NCBI RefSeq assembly: GCF_018070075.1
Contig: NZ_JAGPXE010000012.1
Coordinates: 202,713-266,712, forward strand
From: Saccharopolyspora endophytica
GTDB taxonomy: Bacteria > Actinomycetota > Actinomycetes > Mycobacteriales > Pseudonocardiaceae
DNA: 64,000 bases
Reading direction: 5' to 3'
In this document: positions 41,864 through 50,835 of the stretch, piece after piece
Layout of the letters: each line of letters starts with the position of its first letter
Position numbering within the stretch: position 1 is the stretch's first letter
Notes under the pieces: model-generated
The model's database searches: none
Seen by the model: only the letters and a program-made list of their open reading frames with translations
What the model was told of the DNA's origin: nothing
Translations under genes and position numbers: made by a program

Positions 41864-42865
41864 ATGGAGGACCCAGAATTCCGCGGGCCGAGGTCGCACA
41901 AATCCGATGTCGCCGCAGGTGGTGCGCATTTCCTGGACATCGGTGAGGGCTGGTCGTCGCCTTCGTTCGCACCGAGAGCGGTGCTTATGCTCCCCGAACT
42001 CGTTTCGGCGACGGAATTGCTTCCTCTCGATTGCGCGGCTCAGGTGCTGAATTGGTCACCGGAGAGCATTTCCTCCGGCACCACCGGTGAGCACGTGGCC
42101 GACGCCCTCGCGGTCCTCGACGACGCCGACGCGCCCGACTGCGTCGTCCTCGCCTGGTCGGGTGGCACGTCCCTGGCGGTGGAGCTCGCCGCCCGCCACC
42201 CCGACCGGGTGCGCGGGCTCCTGCTGCTGGCGGGACCGCCCACGGCGGGCGCGGAGATGCTGCTGTCCCACGTCGGCGTGCCCGACGCGATGCGCAGGCT
42301 CCTGGCCGCGGGCGGCTCGGCTTCGCTGCGCCTGACCGGTGACCTGCTGGAATCCATCACCGCCCAGCTGCCGGTCGGGGACTGGCCCGCTCGCCTGCTG
42401 CGCCGAGCCGGCCTGCTGCCCGACGACGGCGACCGCGCCGGCATCACGGCCGCCCTGCGCAACCTGGTGCAGCACGACTGGCGCAGGCACGTCGAACTGG
42501 CGCTGGCCTGGAGCGCGTCGGTCCGCGACGACCTGCCGCGCATCAGCTGCCCGGTCACGCTGCTGGCCGGGCGCCTCGATCCCCTCGGCGAACCGCTGAC
42601 CACGGCGCGCCAGGTCGGCTCTCTCCCGCAGGCCAGGGTGCGGCTGCTCGACGCGTCCCACTTCATCCCGCTGGAAGCTCCGGACACCGTGCGGGAGGAG
42701 TTGGCGCTGCTGCTGCGCCGGGTCGAGGCCGTCGAATGCGCCCGACTCGGCATCGACCCGCCACCGCCGCCGGTCCGCCGGATCCGCCTCTCGCTCCCGG
42801 AACACCGGCGACTCCGCCGCCGCGCCCTGCACCCCCCGTTCGACCCGCCCCGGGCGAACGGCTGA
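41864..42865 (+). CDS. alpha/beta-hydrolase-fold protein
   Basis: The 333-residue protein shows the order expected of the fold: VVLAWSGGTSLAVELAARHP (nucleophile elbow A-W-S-G-G with Ser), LLAGRLDPLGEPL (acid Asp) and LLDASHFIPLEAPD (catalytic His). A helical cap lies between them. The C-terminal 50 residues are Pro/Arg-rich and not conserved. Substrate is unknown. The start could be GTG 41849 or ATG 41864; no clear ribosome binding site decides it. It diverges from the DoxX gene. Confidence 0.85.
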   Translation: MEDPEFRGPRSHKSDVAAGGAHFLDIGEGWSSPSFAPRAVLMLPELVSATELLPLDCAAQVLNWSPESISSGTTGEHVADALAVLDDADAPDCVVLAWSGGTSLAVELAARHPDRVRGLLLLAGPPTAGAEMLLSHVGVPDAMRRLLAAGGSASLRLTGDLLESITAQLPVGDWPARLLRRAGLLPDDGDRAGITAALRNLVQHDWRRHVELALAWSASVRDDLPRISCPVTLLAGRLDPLGEPLTTARQVGSLPQARVRLLDASHFIPLEAPDTVREELALLLRRVEAVECARLGIDPPPPPVRRIRLSLPEHRRLRRRALHPPFDPPRANG

Positions 42866-42914
42866 TCGCGGTGGCTCACCACGCGTTCACCCGGCGGCGG
42901 ATAGGGTCGGAGGC

Positions 42915-44069
42915 GTGATGGGTCGGACTCGTGCGCTGGTGGGCGCCTTCGCGGTGCTCGGAATCGTGCTGAGCGGATGCGCCGAGTTCCCCGACGAGCA
43001 CAACCGGCCGTTCGCCGAGCAGCCCTCGCTGGCGCCGCAGGCCGGTCCGCAGCCCTCGTTCGAGAGCGAAGCACCGCCGTCGGAGGCCCCCGGCGAGGCG
43101 AAACCGCAGCCGCCCGCGCAGCCGGTCGGCTGCGAGGACCCCGATCCGGCGGTGATCACCACGTGCCTGGACCCGGTCGGGGCGATCGCGGTGCTGCCGG
43201 ACGGGCAGAGCGCGCTGGTCGGCGAGCGCTCCACGGGTCGCGTGCTGCGCGTGAAGAAGGGCGCGAAACCCGTTGAGCTGGCGCAGATCCCCGTCGACGC
43301 GAGCAGCGGCGGCGGCCTCACGGGCCTGGCCCTGTCGCCCACGTACCACGAGGACGAGCTCTTCTACGCCTACGTCACCACCGGCTCCGACAACCGGGTC
43401 GTGCGGGTCGCCAGCGGCGACAGCCCGAAGCCGGTGCTGACCGGGATTCCCAAGGGCGCGACCGGCAACTCGGGTGCGCTGCTCGACGACGGCAAGGGCG
43501 CGCTGCTGGTGGCCACCGGCAACGCCGGCGACCCGGCCGGCGCCACCGACCCGTCGACGCTGTCCGGGAAGCTGCTGCGCGTCGACGGTTTCGGCAAGCC
43601 CGCCGAGGGGAACCCGCAGCGCGATTCGCCGGTGGTGACCTCCGGGCTGAACGAGCCGACCGGCATCTGCGGCACGGCCGCGCTGAGCATGTTCTGGGTG
43701 ACCGACCGCAACGGCGGCAAGGATTCCCTCCACCAGGTGAAGTTCGGTGAGCCGCTGGGCAATCCGGCCTGGACCTGGTCGGATCGGCCCGGGGTGTCGG
43801 GGTGCGCGGCGGACCCCTCCACCGTGATCGTGGCGCTGCGCGACGCCTCGGCGCTCTACACGCTGCACCCGGCGCCGGACGGCAGCTTCACCGGTCAGCC
43901 CACCAAGGTCCTGGAGAACCGCTACGGCCGCTTCGCCACGGCCGCTCTGGCCCCGGACGGCATGGTGTGGCTGGGCACCACCAACCGCGACGGCGGCCGT
44001 CCCGTCCCCAGCGACGACCGGGTCCTGCGCCTGGAGCCGCCGACCGGCGGCACGGCGGGCAAGGACTAG
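42915..44069 (+). CDS. lipoprotein with glucose/sorbosone dehydrogenase-like beta-propeller
   Basis: The N-terminus is a lipoprotein signal with lipobox VLSGC, so the protein is anchored outside the membrane. A Pro/Glu-rich linker (about residues 30-70) leads to a beta-propeller resembling PQQ-dependent sugar dehydrogenases: GAIAVLPDGQSALVGERSTG, GGGLTGLALSPTYHEDELFY, KLLRVDGFGKPAEGNPQRDS and NEPTGICGTAALSMFWVTDR. Several catalytic-type residues of true GDH cannot be confirmed by eye. The GTG at 42915 lies close after TAGGGT and may be leaderless. Confidence 0.85.
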   Translation: MMGRTRALVGAFAVLGIVLSGCAEFPDEHNRPFAEQPSLAPQAGPQPSFESEAPPSEAPGEAKPQPPAQPVGCEDPDPAVITTCLDPVGAIAVLPDGQSALVGERSTGRVLRVKKGAKPVELAQIPVDASSGGGLTGLALSPTYHEDELFYAYVTTGSDNRVVRVASGDSPKPVLTGIPKGATGNSGALLDDGKGALLVATGNAGDPAGATDPSTLSGKLLRVDGFGKPAEGNPQRDSPVVTSGLNEPTGICGTAALSMFWVTDRNGGKDSLHQVKFGEPLGNPAWTWSDRPGVSGCAADPSTVIVALRDASALYTLHPAPDGSFTGQPTKVLENRYGRFATAALAPDGMVWLGTTNRDGGRPVPSDDRVLRLEPPTGGTAGKD

Positions 44070-44094
44070 GAGCCGTTCTCGGGCGTGCCCGTTC

Positions 44095-44682
44095 TCAACC
44101 GTTGATGCCGCGGTCGATCAGGCCGGTGAGCAGGTCGATCACGTCCTCGTCGGTGAGCGCGGCCAGCATCGGTTGCTCCTCGACGAGATTGGCGTAGGCG
44201 AACTGCTGGCAGAGCCCGGTGATGGCGATCGCGGTCGCTTCCGGCCGTTCGGTGTGGGCCAGGTGGCCCGCGAGGTGGTGCACGTCCGGTTCGAGGAGTT
44301 CGGCGACGCGGTCGGCGAAGCGCTGGTCGACCAGCGCCGCTTGGCGCAGCGCGATGAGCACGACGCGGTGGGCGCGGAAGAAGTCCCAGAACCCGGCGAC
44401 GTGCCAGCGGATGGCGTCGCGGTCGCCGAAGTCCGATGAGTGGCGCTCGTCGGAGAGCACCGCCGAGTCGCCGGCCTCCAGCAGGTCGGCGAGCAGCGCT
44501 TCGAGGAGTTCTTCCTTGCTCTTGAAGTGGTTGTAGAACGACCCCGCCGACCGGCCGGCTTCGGCGGTGATGTCGGTGATCTTGGTGTTGAGGTACCCGT
44601 GCCTGCCGAAGACCCGCACCGCGGCGGCCTTGAGCGCGGCCTCGGTCTCGGCCGCCTGCGCCTTGCGGGTGGTTCCCGGCAT
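44095..44682 (-). CDS. TetR-family regulator
   Basis: The 195-residue protein has the N-terminal TetR helix-turn-helix (AAAVRVFGRHGYLNTKITDI, then AGRSAGSFYNHFKSKEELLE) and an all-helical ligand domain. It is divergent from a flavin monooxygenase 90 bp away and very probably represses it until a substrate-like ligand binds. The ATG at 44682 follows GGAGGAGCG. Confidence 0.92.
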   Translation of the reverse strand: MPGTTRKAQAAETEAALKAAAVRVFGRHGYLNTKITDITAEAGRSAGSFYNHFKSKEELLEALLADLLEAGDSAVLSDERHSSDFGDRDAIRWHVAGFWDFFRAHRVVLIALRQAALVDQRFADRVAELLEPDVHHLAGHLAHTERPEATAIAITGLCQQFAYANLVEEQPMLAALTDEDVIDLLTGLIDRGING

Positions 44683-44724
44683 CGTCGCTCCTCCTTCGCC
44701 CTTGACGGGGAACCTATCAACCTG

Positions 44725-44758
44725 TTCACTGAATTATTATTCACTGAATTTGAATTCA
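44725..44758. promoter_or_regulatory. TetR / monooxygenase operator region
   Basis: TTCACTGAATT occurs twice (44725-44735 and 44740-44750), 15 bp apart. The second copy continues into the palindrome TGAATT-TG-AATTCA (44745-44758). The site lies between the divergent regulator and monooxygenase genes, in a stretch far more AT-rich than its surroundings. Confidence 0.6.
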
Positions 44759-44772
44759 CACAAGGAGGCGCG

Positions 44773-46188
44773 ATGGGCACCCGAGTGCTGATCGTCGGAG
44801 CAGGTCCCGCCGGACTGACACTGGGCATCGAGCTGGCCAGGCGGGACGTTCCGTGCCGGATCATCGACGCGAGCGAGCAGCCGCTGCCCGGCTCCCGAGG
44901 CGATGGGCTCCAACCGCGCACCCTGGAGGTCTTCGACGACCTCGGCGTCCTCGACGAGGTGCTGGCGGCAGGAATGTTCCCGCCCGCGTTCCGCACCTAC
45001 TCCGGCGGCGAGCTCACCGGCGAACGGCGCATGGCGGAGCGGGTCGAACCGACCCCTCAGGTGCCGCATCCCAACGGGTGGATGGTTCCCCAGTGGCGCA
45101 CCGAGGAGATCCTCCGCGACCGCCTCGCCGAACTCGGCGTGAAGGTCGAACGCGGCACGGCCCTGGTCGGGCTGCACCAGGACGACGACGGCGTCACGGC
45201 CACGCTGACCAGCGGAGACACCCGCGCCGAGTACGTGGTCGGCACCGACGGTGGCCACAGCACGGTCCGCCGCGAACTCGGCGTCGACTTCCTCGGCGAC
45301 ACCGACGAGGACACGAAGATGGTCCTCTTCGACGCCCGCGTCACCGGCCTCGACCACCCCGAGCTCGCCCACTGGTTCGCCTCGGCCACCGACCCCGGAT
45401 GCGGTGTCGGTCTCACCCCGCTCGCGGGAACCGATGTGCTGCAGTGCGTGGCGAGGCCGCCCTCCACCCACGACATCCGCGCCGACGCCGACTACGCGCA
45501 AGGGCTGCTGGACGACTTCGGCGCACCGCACGTCAAGATCCGGGAACTGACGTGGGCGACGGTGTGGCGGCCGAACTCCCGGCTGGCCGGGACCTTCCGC
45601 TCAGGCCGGGTGTTCCTGGCCGGCGACGCCGCGCACGTGCACCCGCCGACCGGGGGCCAAGGGCTGAACACGAGCGTGCAGGACGCCTACAACCTCGGCT
45701 GGAAGCTCGCCGACGGCTCCCCCGAACTGCTCGACAGCTACGACGCCGAGCGCCGCCCCGTCGCGGCGGGCGTGCTCGGCATCAGCGCCGACCTGCTCGG
45801 CAAGACCCTCAGGGGAAGCCCCGACGCGCTGCGGCGCGGCCCGGAGACCACCCAGCTCGGCGTCGGCTACCGCAACGGCCCCCTCGCCACCGACCACCGC
45901 GCCCACCCCGGCCGCGTCCGAGCGGGAGACCGAGCACCGGGTTCCCTCCTGCGCACCCCCGAAGGCGACGAGGTGAACCTCTTCGACCTGCTCCGGGACA
46001 CCCGCTGGACGCTGCTGGCCTTCGACGCGGACGTTCCCGCCACCGGAGCGCACATCCGTCCCCTTCGCATCACCCGGGGACGCGAGGAAGGTTCCCTCAC
46101 CGACGTCGACGCCTACGAGACCTACGACGTCACCCCGGGAACCGCGGTCCTCATCCGCCCGGACGGCTACATCGCCACCATCCGCTGA
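44773..46188 (+). CDS. FAD-dependent aromatic monooxygenase with C-terminal thioredoxin-like domain
   Basis: The 471-residue protein starts TRVLIVGAGPAGLTLGIELA, then has GDGLQPRTLEVFDDLGVLDE, the DG motif VVGTDGGHSTVRRELGVDF and the FAD motif FLAGDAAHVHPPTGGQGLNT. The last 100 residues match the thioredoxin-like tail of PHOX-type hydroxylases (RDTRWTLLAFDAD, TPGTAVLIRPDGYIA). These enzymes hydroxylate phenols, polyketides or antibiotics such as rifampicin; the substrate is open. AAGGAGG precedes the ATG. Control by the divergent TetR is likely. Confidence 0.92.
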   Translation: MGTRVLIVGAGPAGLTLGIELARRDVPCRIIDASEQPLPGSRGDGLQPRTLEVFDDLGVLDEVLAAGMFPPAFRTYSGGELTGERRMAERVEPTPQVPHPNGWMVPQWRTEEILRDRLAELGVKVERGTALVGLHQDDDGVTATLTSGDTRAEYVVGTDGGHSTVRRELGVDFLGDTDEDTKMVLFDARVTGLDHPELAHWFASATDPGCGVGLTPLAGTDVLQCVARPPSTHDIRADADYAQGLLDDFGAPHVKIRELTWATVWRPNSRLAGTFRSGRVFLAGDAAHVHPPTGGQGLNTSVQDAYNLGWKLADGSPELLDSYDAERRPVAAGVLGISADLLGKTLRGSPDALRRGPETTQLGVGYRNGPLATDHRAHPGRVRAGDRAPGSLLRTPEGDEVNLFDLLRDTRWTLLAFDADVPATGAHIRPLRITRGREEGSLTDVDAYETYDVTPGTAVLIRPDGYIATIR

Positions 46189-46202
46189 CACCGCCCGCGC
46201 AA

Positions 46203-46241
46203 CGAGAAACGCCCCCGACCGCGCGGGTCGGGGGCGTTCTC
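46203..46241. terminator. bidirectional terminator between monooxygenase and gatB
   Basis: GAAACGCCCCCGACC and GGTCGGGGGCGTTCTC form a strong stem with a GCGC loop; the two genes converge on it. Confidence 0.75.
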
Positions 46242-46252
46242 GGCGTGCGCGA

Positions 46253-47758
46253 TTACTGGCCGCAGGCCTTGAGGACGAGTTCGCGGACCCGCTTGGCGTC
46301 GGCCTGGCCCTTGGTGGCCTTCATGACCGAACCGACCACGGCACCGGCGGCCTGGACCTTGCCGCCGCGGATCTTCTCCGCGATGTCCGGCTGCGCCGCC
46401 AGCGCCTCGTCGACCGCCTTCTGCAGCTCGGAGTCGTCGGAGACGACCTCCAGACCGCGAGCCGCGACGACCTCGTCCGGCTCACCCTCGCCGTCGAGCA
46501 CTCCGTCGACGACCTGGCGGGCCAGCTTGTTGGTCAGCTTGCCCTCGCCGACCAGCGCCGCGACCCGCGCGACCTGCTTCGGCGTGATGTCCAGGTCGGC
46601 CAGCTCGACGCCGCGCGCGTTGGCCTGCTGCGACAGGTAGGCGACCCACCAGGAGCGGGCGTCGCCCGGAGCCGCACCGGCCTCGACCGTCTCGGCGATG
46701 AGCTCCAGGGCACCGGCGTTGACGAGGTCGCGGAGCTCCTCGTCGGACAGGCCCCACTCCTCCTTGGCGCGCCGACGGCGCTCCCACGGCAGCTCCGGCA
46801 GGGTCTTGGACAGCTCCTCGACCCACTCGCGCGACGGCGCGATCGGCACCAGGTCGGGCTCCGGGAAGTACCGGTAGTCCTCCTGCGTCTCCTTCGGCCG
46901 GCCCGCCGAGGTGGACCCGGTGGACTCGTCGAAGTGCCGGGTCTCCTGCCGGATCGACCCGCCGGAGGTCAGCACCGCCGCGTGCCGCTGCATCTCGAAG
47001 CGCACCGCGCGCTCGACGCTGCGCAGCGAGTTGACGTTCTTGGTCTCGGTGCGCGTGCCGAACTCGTCGGCGCCCTTGGGCATCAGCGACACGTTCGCGT
47101 CGCAGCGCAGCGAACCCTGGTCCATCCGCACGTCGGAGACGTTCAGCGCGCGCAGCAGGTCCCGCAGCGCGGTCACGTAGGCGCGGGCGACCTCGGGGGC
47201 GCGCTCACCGGCACCGGTGATCGGCTTGGTGACGATCTCGATCAGCGGCACGCCAGCCCGGTTGTAGTCCAGCAGCGAGTAGTCGGCGCCGTGGATGCGA
47301 CCGGTGGCACCGCCCATGTGCAGCGACTTGCCGGTGTCCTCCTCCATGTGCGCCCGCTCGATGTCGACGCGGAACGTCTCACCGTCATCGAGCACCACGT
47401 CGAGGTAACCGTCGAAGACGATCGGCTCGTCGTACTGCGAGGTCTGGAAGTTCTTCGGCATGTCCGGGTAGAAGTAGTTCTTCCGGGCGAACCGGCACCA
47501 CTCCGCGACCTGGCAGTTGAGCGCCAGGCCGATCCGGATCGCGGCCTCGACGGCCTTGCCGTTGACCGCGGGCAGCGCACCCGGCAGGCCCAGGCACACC
47601 GGGCAGACCTGGGTGTTGGGCTCGGCGCCGAACGCGTTGGCGCAGCCGCAGAACATCTTGGTCTTGGTGGAGAGCTCGACGTGGACCTCGAGGCCCAGCA
47701 CCGGGTCGAACCGGGCCAGCACCTCGTCGTAGTCCATGATCTCGGCGACCGCGGTCAC
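46253..47758 (-). CDS. gatB: aspartyl/glutamyl-tRNA(Asn/Gln) amidotransferase subunit B
   Basis: GatB binds the mischarged tRNA and phosphorylates its side chain in the GatCAB complex. The 501-residue protein has VLGLEVHVELSTKTKMFCGC and CPVCLGLPGALPAVN (zinc cysteines), KNYFYPDMPKNFQTSQYDEP, HMEEDTGKSLHMG and DYNRAGVPLIEIVTKP, followed by the helical and YqeY-like tail domains. The start overlaps the preceding small gene's stop by 4 nt. Confidence 0.97.
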   Translation of the reverse strand: MTAVAEIMDYDEVLARFDPVLGLEVHVELSTKTKMFCGCANAFGAEPNTQVCPVCLGLPGALPAVNGKAVEAAIRIGLALNCQVAEWCRFARKNYFYPDMPKNFQTSQYDEPIVFDGYLDVVLDDGETFRVDIERAHMEEDTGKSLHMGGATGRIHGADYSLLDYNRAGVPLIEIVTKPITGAGERAPEVARAYVTALRDLLRALNVSDVRMDQGSLRCDANVSLMPKGADEFGTRTETKNVNSLRSVERAVRFEMQRHAAVLTSGGSIRQETRHFDESTGSTSAGRPKETQEDYRYFPEPDLVPIAPSREWVEELSKTLPELPWERRRRAKEEWGLSDEELRDLVNAGALELIAETVEAGAAPGDARSWWVAYLSQQANARGVELADLDITPKQVARVAALVGEGKLTNKLARQVVDGVLDGEGEPDEVVAARGLEVVSDDSELQKAVDEALAAQPDIAEKIRGGKVQAAGAVVGSVMKATKGQADAKRVRELVLKACGQ

Positions 47759-47952
47759 TCCTCGTCACTCCCCTTGCGCAGCGCGCGCACCGCCAGCGCG
47801 GTACCGGTGATCAGGCCGAGCGTGGTGATGATGACGTCGGCCAGTTCGAGCTTGTCGTTCTTCTCGCGGGCGGCCTTGTAGCTCGCCTTCAGCCCGAAGG
47901 CCGCCGAGAGCACGGAAGCGAGCTGGAACGCTGCCTTCAACTTCGGGTTCAC
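47755..47952 (-). CDS. small membrane-associated protein between gatA and gatB
   Basis: The 65-residue product begins NPKLKAAFQLASVLSAAFGL and has a second hydrophobic stretch ADVIITTLGLITGTALAVRA, with Lys/Arg-rich ends. I do not recognise the family. GTG 47952 has GGAGG six bases before it, and the stop overlaps gatB, so it is a real translated gene of the gat operon; the frame opens earlier at 47991 without support. M. tuberculosis, as I recall, has pfkA in this interval instead. Confidence 0.75.
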   Translation of the reverse strand: MNPKLKAAFQLASVLSAAFGLKASYKAAREKNDKLELADVIITTLGLITGTALAVRALRKGSDEE

Positions 47953-47987
47953 TTTGCGACCTCCTGCATCGGTGGCGTGGGAGCGGC

Positions 47988-49499
47988 TCATACCGCCGCC
48001 TCCAGCTTCGGGGCACGGTTGATCAGCGGACCGCCCTGCTCGGCGTCCCGGGCGACCTCGTAGGCCGCGCCGACCCGGTAGAGCCGGTCGTCGGCCATGG
48101 CGGGAGCCATGATCTGCAGACCCACCGGAAGACCGTCCTCATCGGACAGTCCGCACGGGATGCTCATGGCGGCGTTGCCCGCCAGGTTGGACGGGATCGT
48201 GCACAGGTCGGCGAGGTACATCGCCATCGGGTCGTCGACCCGCTCCCCGATCTTGAACGCCGTGGTCGGGGTGGTCGGCGAGACCAGCACGTCGACCTGC
48301 TCGAACGCGGCGGTGAAGTCGCGGGTGATCAGCGTCCGCACCTTCTGCGCCTGGCCGTAGTAGGCGTCGTAGTAGCCCGAGGACAGCGCGTAGGTGCCGA
48401 GCATGATGCGCCGCTTGACCTCGGGACCGAAACCGGCCTCGCGGGTCATCGACATGACCTGCTCGGCGCTGTTCTCGCCGTTGTCGCCGACGCGCAGGCC
48501 GTAGCGCATCGAGTCGAAGCGGGCCAGGTTCGACGAGCACTCGCTCGGCGCGATCAGGTAGTAGGCGCCCAGCGCGTAGTCGAAGTGCGGGCACGAGACC
48601 TCGACGACCTCGGCGCCCAGCTTCGACAGCTGCGCGACCGCGGCGTCGAAGGCGCGCTGCACGCCCGGCTGGTAGCCGTCACCGGAGAACTCGCGGACCA
48701 CGCCGACCTTCACACCGGTCAGGTCACCGCGGGCGCCCTGCTTGGCGGCCTCGACGACCTGCGGAACCGGCTGGTCGATCGAGGTGGAGTCCATCGGGTC
48801 GTGCCCGGCGATGACCTCGTGCAGCAGGGCCGCGTCCAGCACGGTCCGCGCGCACGGGCCCGGCTGGTCCAGCGACGAGGAGAACGCCACCAGGCCGTAG
48901 CGGGACACGCCGCCGTAGGTGGGCTTCACGCCGACGGTGCCGGTCACGGCGCCCGGCTGGCGGATGGAACCGCCGGTGTCGGTGCCGATGGCCAGCGGCG
49001 CCTCGAACGCGGCCAGCGCCGCCGAGGAGCCGCCGCCGGAGCCGCCCGGGATGCGGTCGGTGTCCCACGGGTTGCGGGTCGGGCCGTAGGCGGAGTTCTC
49101 GGTGGAGGAGCCCATCGCGAACTCGTCCATGTTGGTCTTGCCCAGCACGACCACACCGGCCTCGCGCAGCTTGCGCGTCACCGTCGCGTCGTAGGGCGCC
49201 ATCCACCCTTCGAGCATCTTCGACCCGACGGTGGTGGGCATGTCGGTGGTGGTCAGCACGTCCTTGAGCGCCAGCGGCACGCCGGCCAGCGGTGAGGCCG
49301 CCTTGCCGGCGGCCCGGTCCTCGTCGGCCTTGCGGGCCGCGGCGAGCGCGCCCTCGGCGTCGACGTGCAGGAACGCGTGCACCAGCGGGTCCACGGCGGC
49401 GATGCGGTCCAGGTGCGCCTGGGTCACCTCGACCGACGTGACCTCCCCTGCCGCCAGCTTGGCGGCCAGCTCGGACGCGGTCAGCCCGGTCAGGCTCAT
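47988..49499 (-). CDS. gatA: aspartyl/glutamyl-tRNA(Asn/Gln) amidotransferase subunit A
   Basis: GatA is the amidase that releases ammonia from glutamine for transamidation. The 503-residue amidase-signature protein contains GVPLALKDVLTTTDMPTTVG (Lys), GGSGGGSSAALAAFEAPLAI (cis-Ser) and GTDTGGSIRQPGAVTGTVG (nucleophile Ser). The ATG overlaps the gatC stop (TGATG-type junction). Genes run gatC-gatA-small gene-gatB. Confidence 0.97.
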   Translation of the reverse strand: MSLTGLTASELAAKLAAGEVTSVEVTQAHLDRIAAVDPLVHAFLHVDAEGALAAARKADEDRAAGKAASPLAGVPLALKDVLTTTDMPTTVGSKMLEGWMAPYDATVTRKLREAGVVVLGKTNMDEFAMGSSTENSAYGPTRNPWDTDRIPGGSGGGSSAALAAFEAPLAIGTDTGGSIRQPGAVTGTVGVKPTYGGVSRYGLVAFSSSLDQPGPCARTVLDAALLHEVIAGHDPMDSTSIDQPVPQVVEAAKQGARGDLTGVKVGVVREFSGDGYQPGVQRAFDAAVAQLSKLGAEVVEVSCPHFDYALGAYYLIAPSECSSNLARFDSMRYGLRVGDNGENSAEQVMSMTREAGFGPEVKRRIMLGTYALSSGYYDAYYGQAQKVRTLITRDFTAAFEQVDVLVSPTTPTTAFKIGERVDDPMAMYLADLCTIPSNLAGNAAMSIPCGLSDEDGLPVGLQIMAPAMADDRLYRVGAAYEVARDAEQGGPLINRAPKLEAAV

Positions 49500-49798
49500 C
49501 AGGCCTCCTCAGTCAGAATGCGCGGAACGCGGAAGCGGTCCTCTTCGGCCGCGGGCGCCGCTGCGAGCGCCTGCTCGCGCGTCAGGCCCGGGCGGACCTC
49601 GTCCTCGCGGAAAACGTTGGTCACCGGCACGGCGTGCGACGTGGGTGGGATGTCGTCCGCAGCGACCTGCCCCACCTTCGCCACCGCATCGAGGATCTGG
49701 TCGAGCTGGCCTGCGAAGGTGTCGAGCTCGGCCTCGGTGACGGCCAGCCGCGCCAGGCCGGCGAGGTGTGCGACCTCGTCGCGGGAGATCTTGGACAC
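49499..49798 (-). CDS. gatC: aspartyl/glutamyl-tRNA(Asn/Gln) amidotransferase subunit C
   Basis: The 99-residue GatC holds GatA and GatB together. It starts SKISRDEVAHLAGLARLAVT and continues LDTFAGQLDQILDAVAKVGQ, then the extended ADDIPPTSHAVPVTNVFRED that wraps the partner. It is the first gene of the operon and is divergent from the ACT gene. Confidence 0.96.
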   Translation of the reverse strand: MSKISRDEVAHLAGLARLAVTEAELDTFAGQLDQILDAVAKVGQVAADDIPPTSHAVPVTNVFREDEVRPGLTREQALAAAPAAEEDRFRVPRILTEEA

Positions 49799-50059
49799 TG
49801 CGAAGGCTCCCTGGTCATGTCCGGTTTACGAGTACATCCCAGTCTATGGCGACCACGCTGCCAGACCTGGCAGGGGTCACGCCTGGCGAGGCGCGCCCGG
49901 GAACTTTCCCGAATGGCCTGGTCGTTCTATCCCAGTGACGGCTGTAGCAAGATGACTACGCCGCGTCTGACACAATTTCCCCGCGGTGTTCCTCGCACGA
50001 GCGGCCGCGCAAGCGGACGAGCAGGCGGAGGAAAACGCGCGGCCGGCGAGGTGTCGTGC

Positions 50060-50737
50060 ATGAAACTGGAGGCGTTGAGTCCGGTGTCCTTCCTCATCCG
50101 GGTGCAGATACCGGATCGACCCGGCAACCTCGGGTCGGTGGCGAGCGCGCTCGGCGAGATCGGTGCCGACATCCTCAGCGTTGACGTCGTCGAACGCGTC
50201 GGCGGCGTGGCCATCGACGACCTCGTGGTGGAGCTGCCCTCCGGGCGCCCGCCGGACGTGCTGATCACCGCCGCGGAATCCATCGACGGCGTCGAGGTCG
50301 ACGCGGTCCGCCCCTACGCGGGCGTGCTGGACACCCACCGCGAGCTGGAGCTGGTCGAGGAGATCGCGGCCGAGCCGGGACGCGGGCTGCAGATCTTCGC
50401 CGAAGGCGTCCCGAAGATCATCCGATCGGGCTGGGCGATCGTGTTCGGGCACCGCTCCGGCGGCGCCGAGCAGCTGGCCGCCAGCACCTCCGCACCGCAG
50501 GAGGGCTACCTGGAGCTGCCGTGGCTGCCGCTGCCGCGCGCCACGATCCTCGACGGCGACGAGACGTGGGTGCCGGAGACCTGGCGGGAGCTGGGCACCG
50601 AGCTGGCCGCCACCCCCATCGGCAAGCCCGACCGCGTGCTGCTGGCCGGACGCCCCGGAGGGCCGATGTTCCGCGCGGCGGAACTCGCGCGCCTCGCCCA
50701 CCTCGCGGGCATCGTCTCGGTCGTCCTCGACGGCTGA
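50060..50737 (+). CDS. ACT-domain amino-acid-binding protein
   Basis: The 225-residue protein opens with an ACT domain, VSFLIRVQIPDRPGNLGSVA, then ALGEIGADILSVDVVERVGG and a second-half region ending in a longer, less conserved domain (about residues 90-225) with LPRATILDGDETW. The position divergent from gatC is conserved in actinobacteria (Rv3013-like). Sensing of an amino acid is inferred from the ACT domain; the output is unknown. The frame is open far upstream; ATG 50060 is chosen because GAGGTG lies seven bases before it. Confidence 0.85.
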   Translation: MKLEALSPVSFLIRVQIPDRPGNLGSVASALGEIGADILSVDVVERVGGVAIDDLVVELPSGRPPDVLITAAESIDGVEVDAVRPYAGVLDTHRELELVEEIAAEPGRGLQIFAEGVPKIIRSGWAIVFGHRSGGAEQLAASTSAPQEGYLELPWLPLPRATILDGDETWVPETWRELGTELAATPIGKPDRVLLAGRPGGPMFRAAELARLAHLAGIVSVVLDG

Positions 50738-50835
50738 CGAACGCTTCCTCCACCGGCTCCGGATCCGAACCGACCCGGCGAGAACCATGGGCGGTTCGGA
50801 CCACTGCCCACGATCATCGAACGCTGAGCCGCGGT

